From the NCBI GenBank assembly GCA_019703815.1, contig AP023052.1, forward strand, positions 2,046,001 through 2,110,000: a stretch of 64,000 nt of DNA, given 5' to 3'. Shown here in pieces: positions 1-8,118 of this stretch (its first letter is position 1; each line of letters begins with the position of its first letter). Source of the DNA: Thaumasiovibrio occultus (GTDB lineage Bacteria; Pseudomonadota; Gammaproteobacteria; Enterobacterales; Vibrionaceae). Below the pieces are notes generated by a model, which saw only the letters and a program-made list of their open reading frames with translations, searched no databases and was not told the origin of the DNA. The translations under genes were made by a program, and so were the position numbers.

Positions 1-1437
1 TTGGATCAAATCGGTCTTATTCGGGATCACTATGGTGTCGCCTTGCTCTAACAAAATGTTAGCTATCGACCCGTTATCCGACACTATCACTTTACCCAAT
101 GGTTCAATACGGCGCGCTCGCTCGGTAAAGCGCAATACCATCTCAGCCTCTCTAGCACGGATTGCCGCCTCTCCATCCGATGACGCTGGTGCAGTAAACA
201 CACTGCGTTCTAAACGATTAAGTGATTCGTCTAACATCTCTTTTTGATTGGCCGCTACGCTGTCGCGAAGTAGATAAATTGACTCAAAATCAGCCAACTC
301 TGGATCCAGCGGGATATGACTTAAAAGATCATGTAACCGCGTACGCTTGTTCACTGCAAAATATGATGGACCAAGATAACTTCCTGCCACTTGAACATCG
401 ATGACTTGAGCATACAGATCATCATTAAAGATCACTTTATCGCCATCTTGAACCTCAAAAGTTTGAAACTCTTGATAAGTCATATATCGAGAAAATGGGC
501 CTTCTTCACGATTACCTTCAATCCCCACATGTGAGACTTTCGCTAACGGTTTTGCATTGCTAGATAATTCACTGCCCAATGCGGTTTGGTTTTCTAATTC
601 GAAGCGGAAAGGATTGCGCACCCCTCCAGACACAGTGATCGCCGCCTTCTGCGGTGTCACCAGAATCACATCGCCGTCTTTAAAATTGACCGCTGGCAAA
701 TGCCCATCTTGAATAAAATCGTACAAATCGATAGTCGCAATGACTTTTCGACTTCGCAGCACTTGGATTTCGCGATAGCTGCCACGCTCGCTATCAATAC
801 CGCCTGCGCGTTTGAGATAATAGAGAACCGAGTCGGATGCCATTCCCGCATATTGACCAGGACGAACTACCGGACCAGTTAAGTAAACACTAACAGGTGT
901 TGCGGTCAGCAAATTAACGTAGATGCTGACATTCTGTGTATACACCTGCTTAATCTTTTGCGTAACTAAAGCATTAACGCGACTTGCCGGAACATTCAGC
1001 ACCTTGATCGGACCAATATCGGGGATAAAAATGTTGCCTTGATTGTCCACGGTCACGACATTGGTGTAGTTCACCGCACCCCAAAGCCAAATGTTAATTT
1101 GATCGCCCGGTGCTATTAAATAGTCGGGGTTAAGCCCATCAGCACGCTCGGTTTCGTATCCGCCGGCGAATAGATTGGCGCCGAAAGGCGGTACTTGCGA
1201 GTCGCTTGACGATGGCAATAGCTCGCGTACGTCAACTTCACCAGGTAACAACAAATTATGACGATTCTCGACAGCATATTCGCCTTGCTGCTGCGTTTGC
1301 GTACCACTCATCGTCGGCAAATTAGCGCTTAGATTACTCGTTGTAGGTGACATCACATCGGCCAACGATGCTGATGCCGGAAATGCACTTAGCGCCAGTG
1401 ACATTAAAAGACACGCGTAGATGTTTTTGGTCATCAT
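1..1437 (-). CDS. Polysaccharide export outer-membrane protein, OtnA/Wza-like (3' part outside window)
   Basis: The frame is open for 479 codons from the ATG at 1437 to the left edge, so the C-terminus is missing. Residues 1-23 form a signal peptide (LLMSLALSAFPASA). About residue 95 begins a polysaccharide-export domain, with PDYLIAPGDQINIWLWG followed by DNQGNIFIPDIGPI. SLBB-like segments follow, with YLTGPVVRPGQYAG near residue 170 and a second such segment further on. The family (E. coli Wza, Vibrio OtnA/WbfF) forms the outer-membrane channel for capsule or exopolysaccharide. The visible length already exceeds Wza, which fits the longer OtnA type. The start overlaps the stop of the upstream lipoprotein gene by one base (TGATG), so the two are translationally coupled. 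The operon is preceded by an ops element. The family call is firm; the polysaccharide exported cannot be told. Confidence 0.85.
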   Translation of the reverse strand, partial: MMTKNIYACLLMSLALSAFPASASLADVMSPTTSNLSANLPTMSGTQTQQQGEYAVENRHNLLLPGEVDVRELLPSSSDSQVPPFGANLFAGGYETERADGLNPDYLIAPGDQINIWLWGAVNYTNVVTVDNQGNIFIPDIGPIKVLNVPASRVNALVTQKIKQVYTQNVSIYVNLLTATPVSVYLTGPVVRPGQYAGMASDSVLYYLKRAGGIDSERGSYREIQVLRSRKVIATIDLYDFIQDGHLPAVNFKDGDVILVTPQKAAITVSGGVRNPFRFELENQTALGSELSSNAKPLAKVSHVGIEGNREEGPFSRYMTYQEFQTFEVQDGDKVIFNDDLYAQVIDVQVAGSYLGPSYFAVNKRTRLHDLLSHIPLDPELADFESIYLLRDSVAANQKEMLDESLNRLERSVFTAPASSDGEAAIRAREAEMVLRFTERARRIEPLGKVIVSDNGSIANILLEQGDTIVIPNKTDLIQ

Positions 1438-1847
1438 CAAAATGGACTCTCCGTAGTGCCACTATCTAACGTAGGCATAAGACGCCAAGTAGGGGACTCT
1501 TCTGCTTCAACACTTTCCACATCGTTTCTTTGCTGAACGACGACACACGCAATATATCGTTTGGGCGCTGCAAAATTTGCGACTCGCAACTCTCGGCATG
1601 GCGAGCCTAATGCAGATATATAGGCCTGGCCTAGCGCAATATGATATTCAGTATGAGAGAGCTCAATTGCATTCTCATCGCTAAGTTGCTGCCAATATTG
1701 CTGTGGTATTTCTAATCCTGCTCGTGTTTGAGCAGAAGAACTGACCAATGGTCTAGTAGCAGAAACGACCCGAGGTTGTGCACTACAAGCACTTAATAAG
1801 AGAGAGAAGCCAGCCAGTAGAAAAGTTGAAGTTGTTGTCAGTTTCAT
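1437..1847 (-). CDS. Small predicted lipoprotein at the head of the polysaccharide operon
   Basis: A protein of 136 residues with a lipoprotein signal: hydrophobic segment LLAGFSLLLSAC, with lipobox LSAC placing the lipidated cysteine near residue 21. The mature part contains LGSPCRELRVANF and KRYIACVVVQQ, a cysteine-containing motif reminiscent of small lipoproteins annotated as DVU3141-like, though I am not sure of that match. It is the first gene of the polysaccharide export operon and overlaps the export-channel gene by one base, so a helper role at the outer membrane is likely but inferred. No purine-rich Shine-Dalgarno sequence stands at normal distance before the ATG. The 17 bases upstream are mostly the ops element. 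Confidence 0.7.
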   Translation of the reverse strand: MKLTTTSTFLLAGFSLLLSACSAQPRVVSATRPLVSSSAQTRAGLEIPQQYWQQLSDENAIELSHTEYHIALGQAYISALGSPCRELRVANFAAPKRYIACVVVQQRNDVESVEAEESPTWRLMPTLDSGTTESPF

Positions 1848-2620
1848 TTAGGTACGCTACCGCCCTGTGATTGTTCGCGCCATCCACTCAACGCATCGAT
1901 AAATTAATTTTCTATTGATATGAAAACTAGAATTAGATGAGGTAAACCCTCGCCAACAAGCAATCACATTTAATTAACACAAGGTCGAACGATCTATTTT
2001 ATGTCTTTATAATCAGACGAATCCCTATCAACCAGATAGGTCAATAAAGAAACCCCTTAACACAATTATCCGCCTTGAATTCAGCGCGAAAATATAGAGG
2101 GCGTGGGAATAATAATTAAGTTACATCCAGCTTATATTTATAAAATCACGGTAAAACACACAGCAACGCAAAGAGCTAGTAACAACGATGAGAGACAAAC
2201 CCAACACTCATGCTCTTTTGGTGTTTATTTCAGGAAGATACTGTTCGAATGGCGGGTAAATACACGCTATGGCTGCCAGTAACCTTGGCACAACAAGGAA
2301 AAAAGAACAGACGGAAATGACGCGCCCTGTCACCTCATATAATTATAAAATGCAGATAAAACATTCTAAAACGACTCTTTTAGGTTTTACCAACAACAAA
2401 ACCAACACATAAAACAACAAGAACTCAACTAATCTAACGCAATTCGGATGCGAGATAGACCCATTGAGTTCAAGAAGAGAAATTAATCGACTATCTATAG
2501 AGACCTGAAAAAGTCCAGAAATAACACATAGACCAATAGAAAAACATTACTGCTTTTCATTTCAATAACTTCAGCAGAAATAGGAAATAGGAAATATTAA
2601 TGGATGTGTTTCTTGACGGA
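1848..2620. other. Long AT-rich leader/promoter region of the polysaccharide operon, no gene
   Basis: About 770 bases without a convincing coding frame, visibly richer in A and T than the flanking genes. It should hold the promoter and 5' leader of the minus-strand polysaccharide operon, plus the 3' end of the ToxR-like unit. A short inverted repeat TGCCA/TGGCA lies near 2274-2290. I see no clear terminator after the ToxR-like unit, so readthrough into the polysaccharide operon is possible. Confidence 0.6.
1853..1864 (-). promoter_or_regulatory. ops element (RfaH recruitment site) of a JUMPStart-like leader
   Basis: Read on the minus strand this is GGCGGTAGCGTA, identical to the ops core in JUMPStart leaders. 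The preceding bases AATCACAG resemble the JUMPStart AACTCAAG. In the family, transcribing RNA polymerase pauses at ops and recruits RfaH, a NusG paralogue that suppresses early termination in long surface-polysaccharide operons. Only five bases (CCTAA) separate it from the ATG at 1847. Confidence 0.88.
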
Positions 2621-2833
2621 TTATTCACTCTTCTGTGTAGCTGTTTTTTCATCCGGAAAATCTAACACAGTAACATCAGCGTTTTCCTCTAGAATAAACT
2701 CTTCCAACCCCATTGCGGTTACTTTTCGTTCTACCCTTGTTGATACAGTATTAGTTACACACAGTGCTATAAAATTGGCTAGCATAAATACCAGCAACAA
2801 TTTACTGTGCCAAACACAACCATCAGTCTTCAT
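2621..2833 (-). CDS. 70-residue single-pass membrane protein, partner of the ToxR-like regulator
   Basis: Its start overlaps the stop of the ToxR-like gene by four bases (ATGA), so the two are probably translationally coupled. Residues about 10-28 (SKLLLVFMLANFIALCVTN) form one transmembrane segment. The remaining 42 or so residues would be periplasmic if the topology follows ToxS or TcpH. No family is recognised. ToxS and TcpH are encoded the same way, directly behind ToxR and TcpP, and protect or assist them, but both are about two or more times longer. A mini-ToxS role is an inference from position and topology alone. Confidence 0.6.
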   Translation of the reverse strand: MKTDGCVWHSKLLLVFMLANFIALCVTNTVSTRVERKVTAMGLEEFILEENADVTVLDFPDEKTATQKSE

Positions 2834-3420
2834 TGTTCGACGCTCTCTTTTTGCGTCACACCATCGACACTACTTGAATTAGCGGTCTGAACCGGATGAT
2901 TCAACTCTTGCATTACAATCGAGGCATAGTAAACCGCCTGACTTGCTTCAAAAATGTTGAAAGCAGTAATAGTCATAATGACAAGCGCTAGAAAGTAACA
3001 AAGCGGTCCTGGTTGCTGCTTAGTGCCTATTGGAGGTGCCACAATCTCATCCGCAGGGCCTTGCATAAATTCGGAAGGCTCAGCCGCATCCAACTGAGTG
3101 AAAGCGAGCGAGTAGCCAACTCCCGGCTCATTAACCAAAATACGTTTAGCGTAATCATCTAAGGCTACCCGAGTTCGACTAATTAGTTGGGGTAGGCTTT
3201 CAACCGATATCGGTTTAGATTCCCACACGTAGTCAACAATGTGCTCTCGTGAGGCAACATCGGGATAAGCTTCATATAGACAAATTAATAGGCGTAGTTG
3301 CTTTGGCGTTAGGGTAATAGCTTCTACCTTTTGACTATCGAGTGTTTTTCGCTCTAACTTACGAGACCCTGAGCACCACTTAAAATCGCCCAACATTATG
3401 GTACTTTGTGCGCTATTCAT
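2830..3420 (-). CDS. ToxR-like transmembrane winged-helix transcription regulator
   Basis: A protein of 196 residues. Residues about 35-105 form an OmpR/ToxR-type winged helix (LTPKQLRLLICLYEAYP, SLPQLISRTRVALDD, then the wing VNEPGVGYSLAF). A Pro/Glu-rich linker follows. A transmembrane helix lies around residues 139-160 (PLCYFLALVIMTITAF), then a periplasmic tail of only about 35 residues. That is shorter than ToxR and somewhat shorter than TcpP. The start is supported by GGAG five bases upstream. The family binds DNA from the membrane, and its periplasmic part senses envelope or bile-type signals, usually with a co-encoded partner. It reads toward the polysaccharide operon, which makes that operon a plausible target; this is inference. 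Confidence 0.85.
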   Translation of the reverse strand: MNSAQSTIMLGDFKWCSGSRKLERKTLDSQKVEAITLTPKQLRLLICLYEAYPDVASREHIVDYVWESKPISVESLPQLISRTRVALDDYAKRILVNEPGVGYSLAFTQLDAAEPSEFMQGPADEIVAPPIGTKQQPGPLCYFLALVIMTITAFNIFEASQAVYYASIVMQELNHPVQTANSSSVDGVTQKESVEQ

Positions 3421-3614
3421 TTATTCTCCGTAAACACTCTAAAATAGCGCGGCGAGTATAGATAGTAATGTCTACGTTGTTAATCACCGATATCCAACAA
3501 TTTGACGCATCTCATGTTGCTAAAAACGGATTATTGACAGTGCCGCAAAAAAGTGACACTCGTCGCATATGTATCATTCCTGCTCAATCATAAATGGCTT
3601 GCAAGCTTGATTAG

Positions 3615-4486
3615 CTATTGTGGCTTCACTCCAAACGCTTCACCAAACCACTCCTTAAAAAAATTAATGAAATTATGTACTTTTAGCGGTGTATGGTCGC
3701 GAGCGGGATAGACGATGCTAAGAGTTAAACTACCGCGATCGTATTCTGGCAGTAAACGCTCGATTGTCGGATCATCTGCGAATATATGGTGCGGTAAAAA
3801 TGCGATACCTTGATGCCTTACCACCAAACCGTACACCAACTGAGTAGAGTTAGCGCGCGCACAACAGTGGATCGTTACCCGCTCAATCTGCTGCCCTTTG
3901 GTAAAATTGGTGCTATAACGGTGAGCAATCATCTGGTGTTTTTCCAGACCTTCAACACTTTCCGGGCGTCCATTGCGATTCAAGTAGGTGGTCGATGCTA
4001 CCAAACTCACAGGGATATTCCCGATATTACGATAGGTCATGCTGGAGTCTGGCATCGCCGAGCTAGCGCGGATACGAAGGTCAAAGCCCTCTTCCACCAA
4101 ATCGACAAAGCGATCATCAACTAAAATATCGAGATCTATATTTGGGTATAGAGAGCGAAACCGTGCCAACATATCTGCCGTAGCCAGCTCACCTAATACG
4201 CTCGACAAGCTGATCCTCAGCTTCCCTCTTGGTACCCCACTGTGCTCCATCAGTTCACTTTCAGCACGTTCAACTTGCTCTAGTATTTGTAAACAACGTG
4301 ATAAATAACTCTCACCAGCCAACGTCAGTGCATTGGTTCGGGTTGTGCGTTGTAATAAGCGCGAGCCAAGTTTTTGCTCTAAGTCTGCGAGTAAGACGGC
4401 GACACATTCAGCTCGTCAGCGACACGCGAAAAGCTACCCAGTTGTGCTACTCGTGTAAAAAGCCGCATTGCTGATAGCTTATCCAT
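3615..4486 (-). pseudogene. LysR-family regulator, frameshifted in the DNA-binding domain
   Basis: From the ATG at 4486 the frame reads a normal LysR N-terminus (MDKLSAMRLFTRVAQLGSF...LNVSPS) and stops at 4381-4379. From about 4394 the next frame continues as LLADLEQKLGSRLLQRTTR and runs to 3615 as a full substrate-binding domain. Family members have about four residues between VSPS and the LL motif that are absent here. The break therefore looks like a deletion of about 13 bases at the end of the recognition helix. The gene is divergent from the oxidoreductase at 4589, the usual arrangement for a LysR regulator and its target. An assembly error is less likely than a real deletion, because a homopolymer slip would not remove four residues. 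Confidence 0.8.
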
Positions 4487-4588
4487 TAGATTATTTCCAT
4501 TTTAGAAAAAGATAAACTCTATACTGCCTATTTATCACTTAATTGGAAAGACTTAGCCTTGTGATGTCCACTATTACAAGGAGTTCAA

Positions 4589-5521
4589 ATGAAAGCTTTT
4601 CAATTACAAGAATTTGGTTGTACCAATATCGTTGACTGTCCAATCCCGGAGCCGCAAGCCGATGAAATCCTAGTGCGAGTCCTCGCTTCTTCAATTAATC
4701 CTGTCGATTGGAAGATCGCCAGCGGCATGCTCGCACAGCTCGTCCAGCAACCCTTACCACTGACACTGGGTTGGGATCTGGCCGGTGAAGTAATTGCGAC
4801 CGGTAACGATGCTGGCGAATTTGCCATCGGTGAGCGGGTATTCGCGATGAAAGCGATCGGTATTGAAGGCACGTTAGCGCAATACTGCGTAGTGAAAAAA
4901 CACCATTTGGCGCGTCTTCCTGACAGTGTGAGTTATGAGCAAGCAGGTACGGTACCGATGACACTGCTAACGGCGTGGCAAGCGTTATACGAAGCGGGTA
5001 ATTTGCAGCCGCAGCAACGGGTGTTTATCCAAGCAGGTGCCGGTGGTGTAGGTCATATGGCGATCCAGCTCGCCAAAGCAAGACAAGCCCATGTTGTCGC
5101 TGCCACCTCAACCGGAAACATCGCTTTTTTGGAAAGCCTAGGTGCCGATGACGTGCTCGACTATACCCAGCAAGATATTTATCAGTGGCTGCGCGACAAT
5201 CCCGTCGATTTGGTTTTGGAAAGCTTACATGGCGATGCACAAGTTGAGTGCGTTGCAGCAATCAAACCCAAAGGTCGCTTGATCAGTATTTCCGGACTTC
5301 AACCGAGTACGCTCACTGCTGCAGAACAGGCAGACGTTCATGCCGAATTTGTTTTTGTCCAACCCAACGCAGAGCAACTAAACCAGGCTGTTGATCTGCT
5401 TGCCAGCGGCGATGTGGTAGCGCATATCTCCCAATCAGTCTCTTTCGATGAGATCGAGCACGGCTATCAGCTAAGCCAAACCTCGCGCGTAAGGGGCAAG
5501 ATTTTGGTCACGTTTGATTAA
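4589..5521 (+). CDS. NADP-dependent oxidoreductase, zinc-independent MDR superfamily
   Basis: A protein of 310 residues of the quinone-oxidoreductase/medium-chain dehydrogenase type. The GroES-like N-terminal domain contains SSINPVDWKIASG and LGWDLAGEV. The Rossmann domain carries the nucleotide-binding AGAGGVGHMAIQLAK around residues 149-163. The structural-zinc cysteine cluster of classical alcohol dehydrogenases is absent, which fits the zinc-free NADPH-dependent reductases of quinones or enones. The substrate cannot be told. The start has AAGGAG upstream. It is divergent from the broken LysR gene, which in an intact ancestor probably controlled it. Confidence 0.9.
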   Translation: MKAFQLQEFGCTNIVDCPIPEPQADEILVRVLASSINPVDWKIASGMLAQLVQQPLPLTLGWDLAGEVIATGNDAGEFAIGERVFAMKAIGIEGTLAQYCVVKKHHLARLPDSVSYEQAGTVPMTLLTAWQALYEAGNLQPQQRVFIQAGAGGVGHMAIQLAKARQAHVVAATSTGNIAFLESLGADDVLDYTQQDIYQWLRDNPVDLVLESLHGDAQVECVAAIKPKGRLISISGLQPSTLTAAEQADVHAEFVFVQPNAEQLNQAVDLLASGDVVAHISQSVSFDEIEHGYQLSQTSRVRGKILVTFD

Positions 5522-5547
5522 CGCTGACTGATTAACATTTTCTAGCG

Positions 5548-5607
5548 CATACGAAAAAGCCCCAGCATTTCTGCTGGGGCTTAGAATATGGCGGTGAAGG
5601 TGGGATT
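5548..5607. repeat. Direct repeat copy 1: tRNA-Ser 3' end plus terminator, without the tRNA body
   Basis: These 60 bases match 5747-5806 at 57 positions, offset 199. They contain a GCCCCAGC/GCTGGGGC hairpin and the complement of the last bases of a tRNA-Ser gene (TGGCGGTGAAGG). Similarity stops inside what would be the T-loop. The sequence that follows, 5608-5746, does not fold as a tRNA. It is either the scar of a duplicated tRNA or an attachment-site remnant. Confidence 0.8.
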
Positions 5608-5746
5608 ATTCGTCGCTTTGCTCCTCCCCCTTAGGGCCGCTGCTATCTCGCAGCGTTGCGCGGCAAAGCCGCTGTGCGAACCCAACCGAGGGTCTCACCC
5701 TCCTTCAAGAACCAAGCTACTTCTGCTGAATTTTCTATTTTCAACA

Positions 5747-5806
5747 CATACGAAAAAGCCCCAGCATCTCTGATGGGGCTTAGAATATGGCGGTGAAGGA
5801 GGGATT
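5747..5806. repeat. Direct repeat copy 2: 3' end and terminator of the intact tRNA-Ser
   Basis: This copy includes the 3' 19 bases of the functional tRNA-Ser gene and its downstream terminator hairpin. It differs from copy 1 at three positions, two in the hairpin and one in the T-stem. Confidence 0.8.
5753..5781 (-). terminator. Rho-independent terminator of tRNA-Ser
   Basis: On the minus strand a GCCCCA/TGGGGC hairpin is followed by a run of five T residues, directly after the tRNA CCA end. The same structure occurs in the upstream repeat copy at 5554-5582. Confidence 0.8.
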
Positions 5807-5875
5807 CGAACCCTCGGTACGTTGCCGTACACACACTTTCCAGGCGTGCTCCTTCAGCCACTCGGACACCTCACC
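5788..5875 (-). tRNA. tRNA-Ser(GGA)
   Basis: Read on the minus strand the 88 bases begin GGTGAGGTGTCCGAGTGG and end CTTCACCGCCA with an encoded CCA. The anticodon loop CTGGAAA carries GGA, which reads UCC and UCU serine codons. A long variable arm (TACGGCAACGTA) is typical of class II tRNA-Ser. The T-arm has GGTTCGAATCC. It is nearly identical to E. coli serW/serX as I recall them. Confidence 0.97.
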
Positions 5876-5925
5876 ATATTGTTGGTTGCTACGCGGCGTA
5901 TCGCTTCGCGTCTCAACGAGGCGCT

Positions 5926-5954
5926 AATTTAATGATTTCATGCCTCTGGGTCAA
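5926..5954 (-). promoter_or_regulatory. Promoter of tRNA-Ser
   Basis: On the minus strand TTGACC (5954-5949) and TAAATT (5931-5926) are separated by 17 bases. A GC-rich stretch GCGCCTC follows where the discriminator would be, as in stringently controlled stable-RNA promoters. Transcription would start about 45 bases before the tRNA. Confidence 0.6.
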
Positions 5955-6054
5955 GCCACTTTCCTAAAAAAACCATAACAAGCGGTTTGTTTGCACAGCT
6001 TTTCACCTAGCTGCAGTCATTTACGGCAATTAATGGGCAACCGACAACCAGTTG

Positions 6055-7020
6055 CTACACCAAGGTAGCGCCTTTAAAAGCACCTATTGGAGCTATATTG
6101 TCTAGCTGGGTCAATATGTCGGGGCTTAACTTGATGTTCAGCGCCTGCAAGTTTTCATCAATGCGCGTAATTTTTCGGCTACCCGGGATAGGCAGTACAT
6201 TGTCTCCTTGCGCCACCAACCACGCCAACGCTAACTGTGCGGGCGATACACCTAAGTCGAACGCCACCGATTTAATCTTTTCTAAGCGCTGTAAGTTGCT
6301 AGTAAAGTTGTCGCCCTGCATTTTCGGGTTATTATTACGAAAATCATCTTTCTCCAGCGCATTAACGTTGCCGGTCAAAAAGCCAGCGCCCAGTGGTGAC
6401 CACGCGACCAAAGCAGCACCGATTCGGTTTACTGTGGGCAGGATCTCGCGCTCAGCCTCACGACGGAAAAGCGAGTACTCATACTGGACTGACGCAATAG
6501 GATGCACATTGTTCGCGCGCTCAATCTCTTCTGCTGTTACGTTCGATACCCCAATGGCCGCCACTTTGCCTGCCGCAACCGCTTCAGCCATCGCGCTGAT
6601 AGTCTCTTCAAGCGCGACATTAGGGTCAAGATAATGCGCGTACAATAAATCGATTTGCTCAACACCCAGCCGCCGCAAACAACTGTCGATAGCGCGCTGC
6701 ACATACGCTTTTGAGCCATTGATGGTAAGTGGAAAGCCCCATCCGGTATCAAGCTGACTGCCCTTTTCGCCTTCTTCGTACACAATGCCAAATTTAGTTG
6801 CGATAAAAGGGGCCACGCTCGCCTGTTTGATCGCTTGGCAGACCAACTCTTCATTATGCCCGGCTCCGTAAGCATCTGCGGTATCAATCATCATCTGTTG
6901 ATTGATGGCATGTGTGAGCGTCTCAACCGCCGCGTTGTCATCACTTTGGCCATAGTAGCCCTCTAACACCATCGCACCGTAACCAATCTGCTTAATTCTC
7001 TGTCCGTTTTTATCAAACAT
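6055..7020 (-). CDS. Aldo/keto reductase
   Basis: A 321-residue protein with the complete aldo/keto reductase tetrad in context: Asp in MIDTADAYGAG, Tyr in the same motif, Lys in PFIATKFG, and His in IDLLYAHYLD. The C-terminal nucleotide-binding part has LPIPGSRKITRIDENLQAL. It resembles the YakC/perakine-reductase group of NADPH-dependent carbonyl reductases; the substrate is unknown. The start has GGGAG nearby. It stands alone between tRNA-Ser and alaE, with its own promoter region. Confidence 0.92.
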   Translation of the reverse strand: MFDKNGQRIKQIGYGAMVLEGYYGQSDDNAAVETLTHAINQQMMIDTADAYGAGHNEELVCQAIKQASVAPFIATKFGIVYEEGEKGSQLDTGWGFPLTINGSKAYVQRAIDSCLRRLGVEQIDLLYAHYLDPNVALEETISAMAEAVAAGKVAAIGVSNVTAEEIERANNVHPIASVQYEYSLFRREAEREILPTVNRIGAALVAWSPLGAGFLTGNVNALEKDDFRNNNPKMQGDNFTSNLQRLEKIKSVAFDLGVSPAQLALAWLVAQGDNVLPIPGSRKITRIDENLQALNIKLSPDILTQLDNIAPIGAFKGATLV

Positions 7021-7110
7021 ACCTCAACTCCCATTGTGCTAGCGCTAATTAAGCCTAGCAACTAACGAGTGTCTCCTTAGATTAATCGCTACTTGCTCAA
7101 ATCGCAGACA

Positions 7111-7143
7111 CAAAAAAGCCAGAGTGAACATCACTCTGGCTTT
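7111..7143 (-). terminator. Terminator downstream of alaE
   Basis: A hairpin of GCCAGAGTGA paired with TCACTCTGGC, followed on the minus strand by a run of six T residues. Confidence 0.85.
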
Positions 7144-7173
7144 AATAGAGTAGCAACAAGGCTAACTGCGAAT

Positions 7174-7617
7174 CTACGCTGCGGCTACATAACCCGGTAC
7201 ACGAAAGAGTCGACGCACGATATCAAGAAAGCGGCCGTACACCACACCCAACGCACCAGAAACCAGCGCATTACTGCTTACGGCTGTGACGATCTGATCG
7301 AAATCTGCCCCAACGGTCACCAAGATCATGGCATAAACCGGCGATTGGAATAGGACATAAGCGACAAAATCTGCCGCCGATTTCATCATCCGACGCTCAG
7401 AAAGTCGCGCGCTCGAGCGCAAAACCCAATCACGAAACGCGCCATAAGGCCACGCGATCAGAATATTCACTGGGATCGACAACAAGCGGGATGCGAGCGA
7501 CTGCTCAAAGCTCATACCGCTCACGAAAATTTCAATGGCCATACCCGCAACAAAACCGAACAAAACCATCGCAAAAACATCGGCGACCGCATTTCGTAGA
7601 CAAAAGCGCGATTTCAT
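7174..7617 (-). CDS. alaE: L-alanine exporter AlaE
   Basis: Strong resemblance to E. coli AlaE (YgaW) along its length: [51 protein letters not shown] and [15 protein letters not shown]. The family has about four membrane segments in the inner membrane and exports L-alanine, protecting against peptide-derived alanine overload. A longer frame reaches 7671, but AGGTGG lies at 7626-7621. This places the start at the second of two tandem ATGs (7617), giving 147 residues, the family size. It is a single-gene unit with its own terminator. Confidence 0.93.
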   Translation of the reverse strand: MKSRFCLRNAVADVFAMVLFGFVAGMAIEIFVSGMSFEQSLASRLLSIPVNILIAWPYGAFRDWVLRSSARLSERRMMKSAADFVAYVLFQSPVYAMILVTVGADFDQIVTAVSSNALVSGALGVVYGRFLDIVRRLFRVPGYVAAA

Positions 7618-8066
7618 CATCCACCTGACAGAATAAAAAACTAAATAGAATAGATATGACACTACTAACAAATAGCTTTAGGCTCTTTAGTAGTTATGCG
7701 CGCTATTAAAACAGCTTTTTAGTAAAATTAACCACCATATTAAAGACCAAATCAGAGACTAATGTGCTGTTTGATTTAAAATTCAGCATAAATCACTATT
7801 ACAAAAAAGGTTTAACAGTTGGATCGCAAAGTAGATAACCGATTAGCAACCTATACGATTGAAATTACTGCCAAGTTTAGGTTTTTGAACTACTAGAACG
7901 CGAAAACAGAGTGGGTCATATTCTGGCAAAAATCACGGTGGTGAATAAAGTCAGAACGACACGAGTGGCGCAATAGAAAACGCGCGTAAATGAACGACGA
8001 GTCAGGGTCTAAAGCCTGATCTGTAGTGAATTGACTAGATAGCGTTAGGGTGAGTTCGCAGCAACA
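7618..8066. other. Intergenic region, no gene seen
   Basis: About 450 AT-rich bases that should hold the alaE promoter (minus strand). No coding frame with a ribosome binding site and no recognisable RNA was found. Confidence 0.5.
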
Positions 8067-8067
8067 A

Positions 8068-8096
8068 AAAAGCGGCTCCCGAGGAAGCCGCTTTTT
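8068..8096 (-). terminator. Terminator of the bioBFCD operon
   Basis: An AAAAGCGGCT/AGCCGCTTTTT hairpin with T-runs on both strands, directly after bioD. It can work in both directions. Confidence 0.85.
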
Positions 8097-8118
8097 AAGG
8101 TTATGTCCGATTGTCTGA

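Noticed and set aside
2270-2295. Sigma-54-like TGGCAC motif
   Set aside because: The matching TTGCA element at the right spacing is absent on both strands.
2604-2882. Plus-strand frame of 92 codons
   Set aside because: It is antisense to the ToxR-like pair, has no ribosome binding site and no recognisable content.
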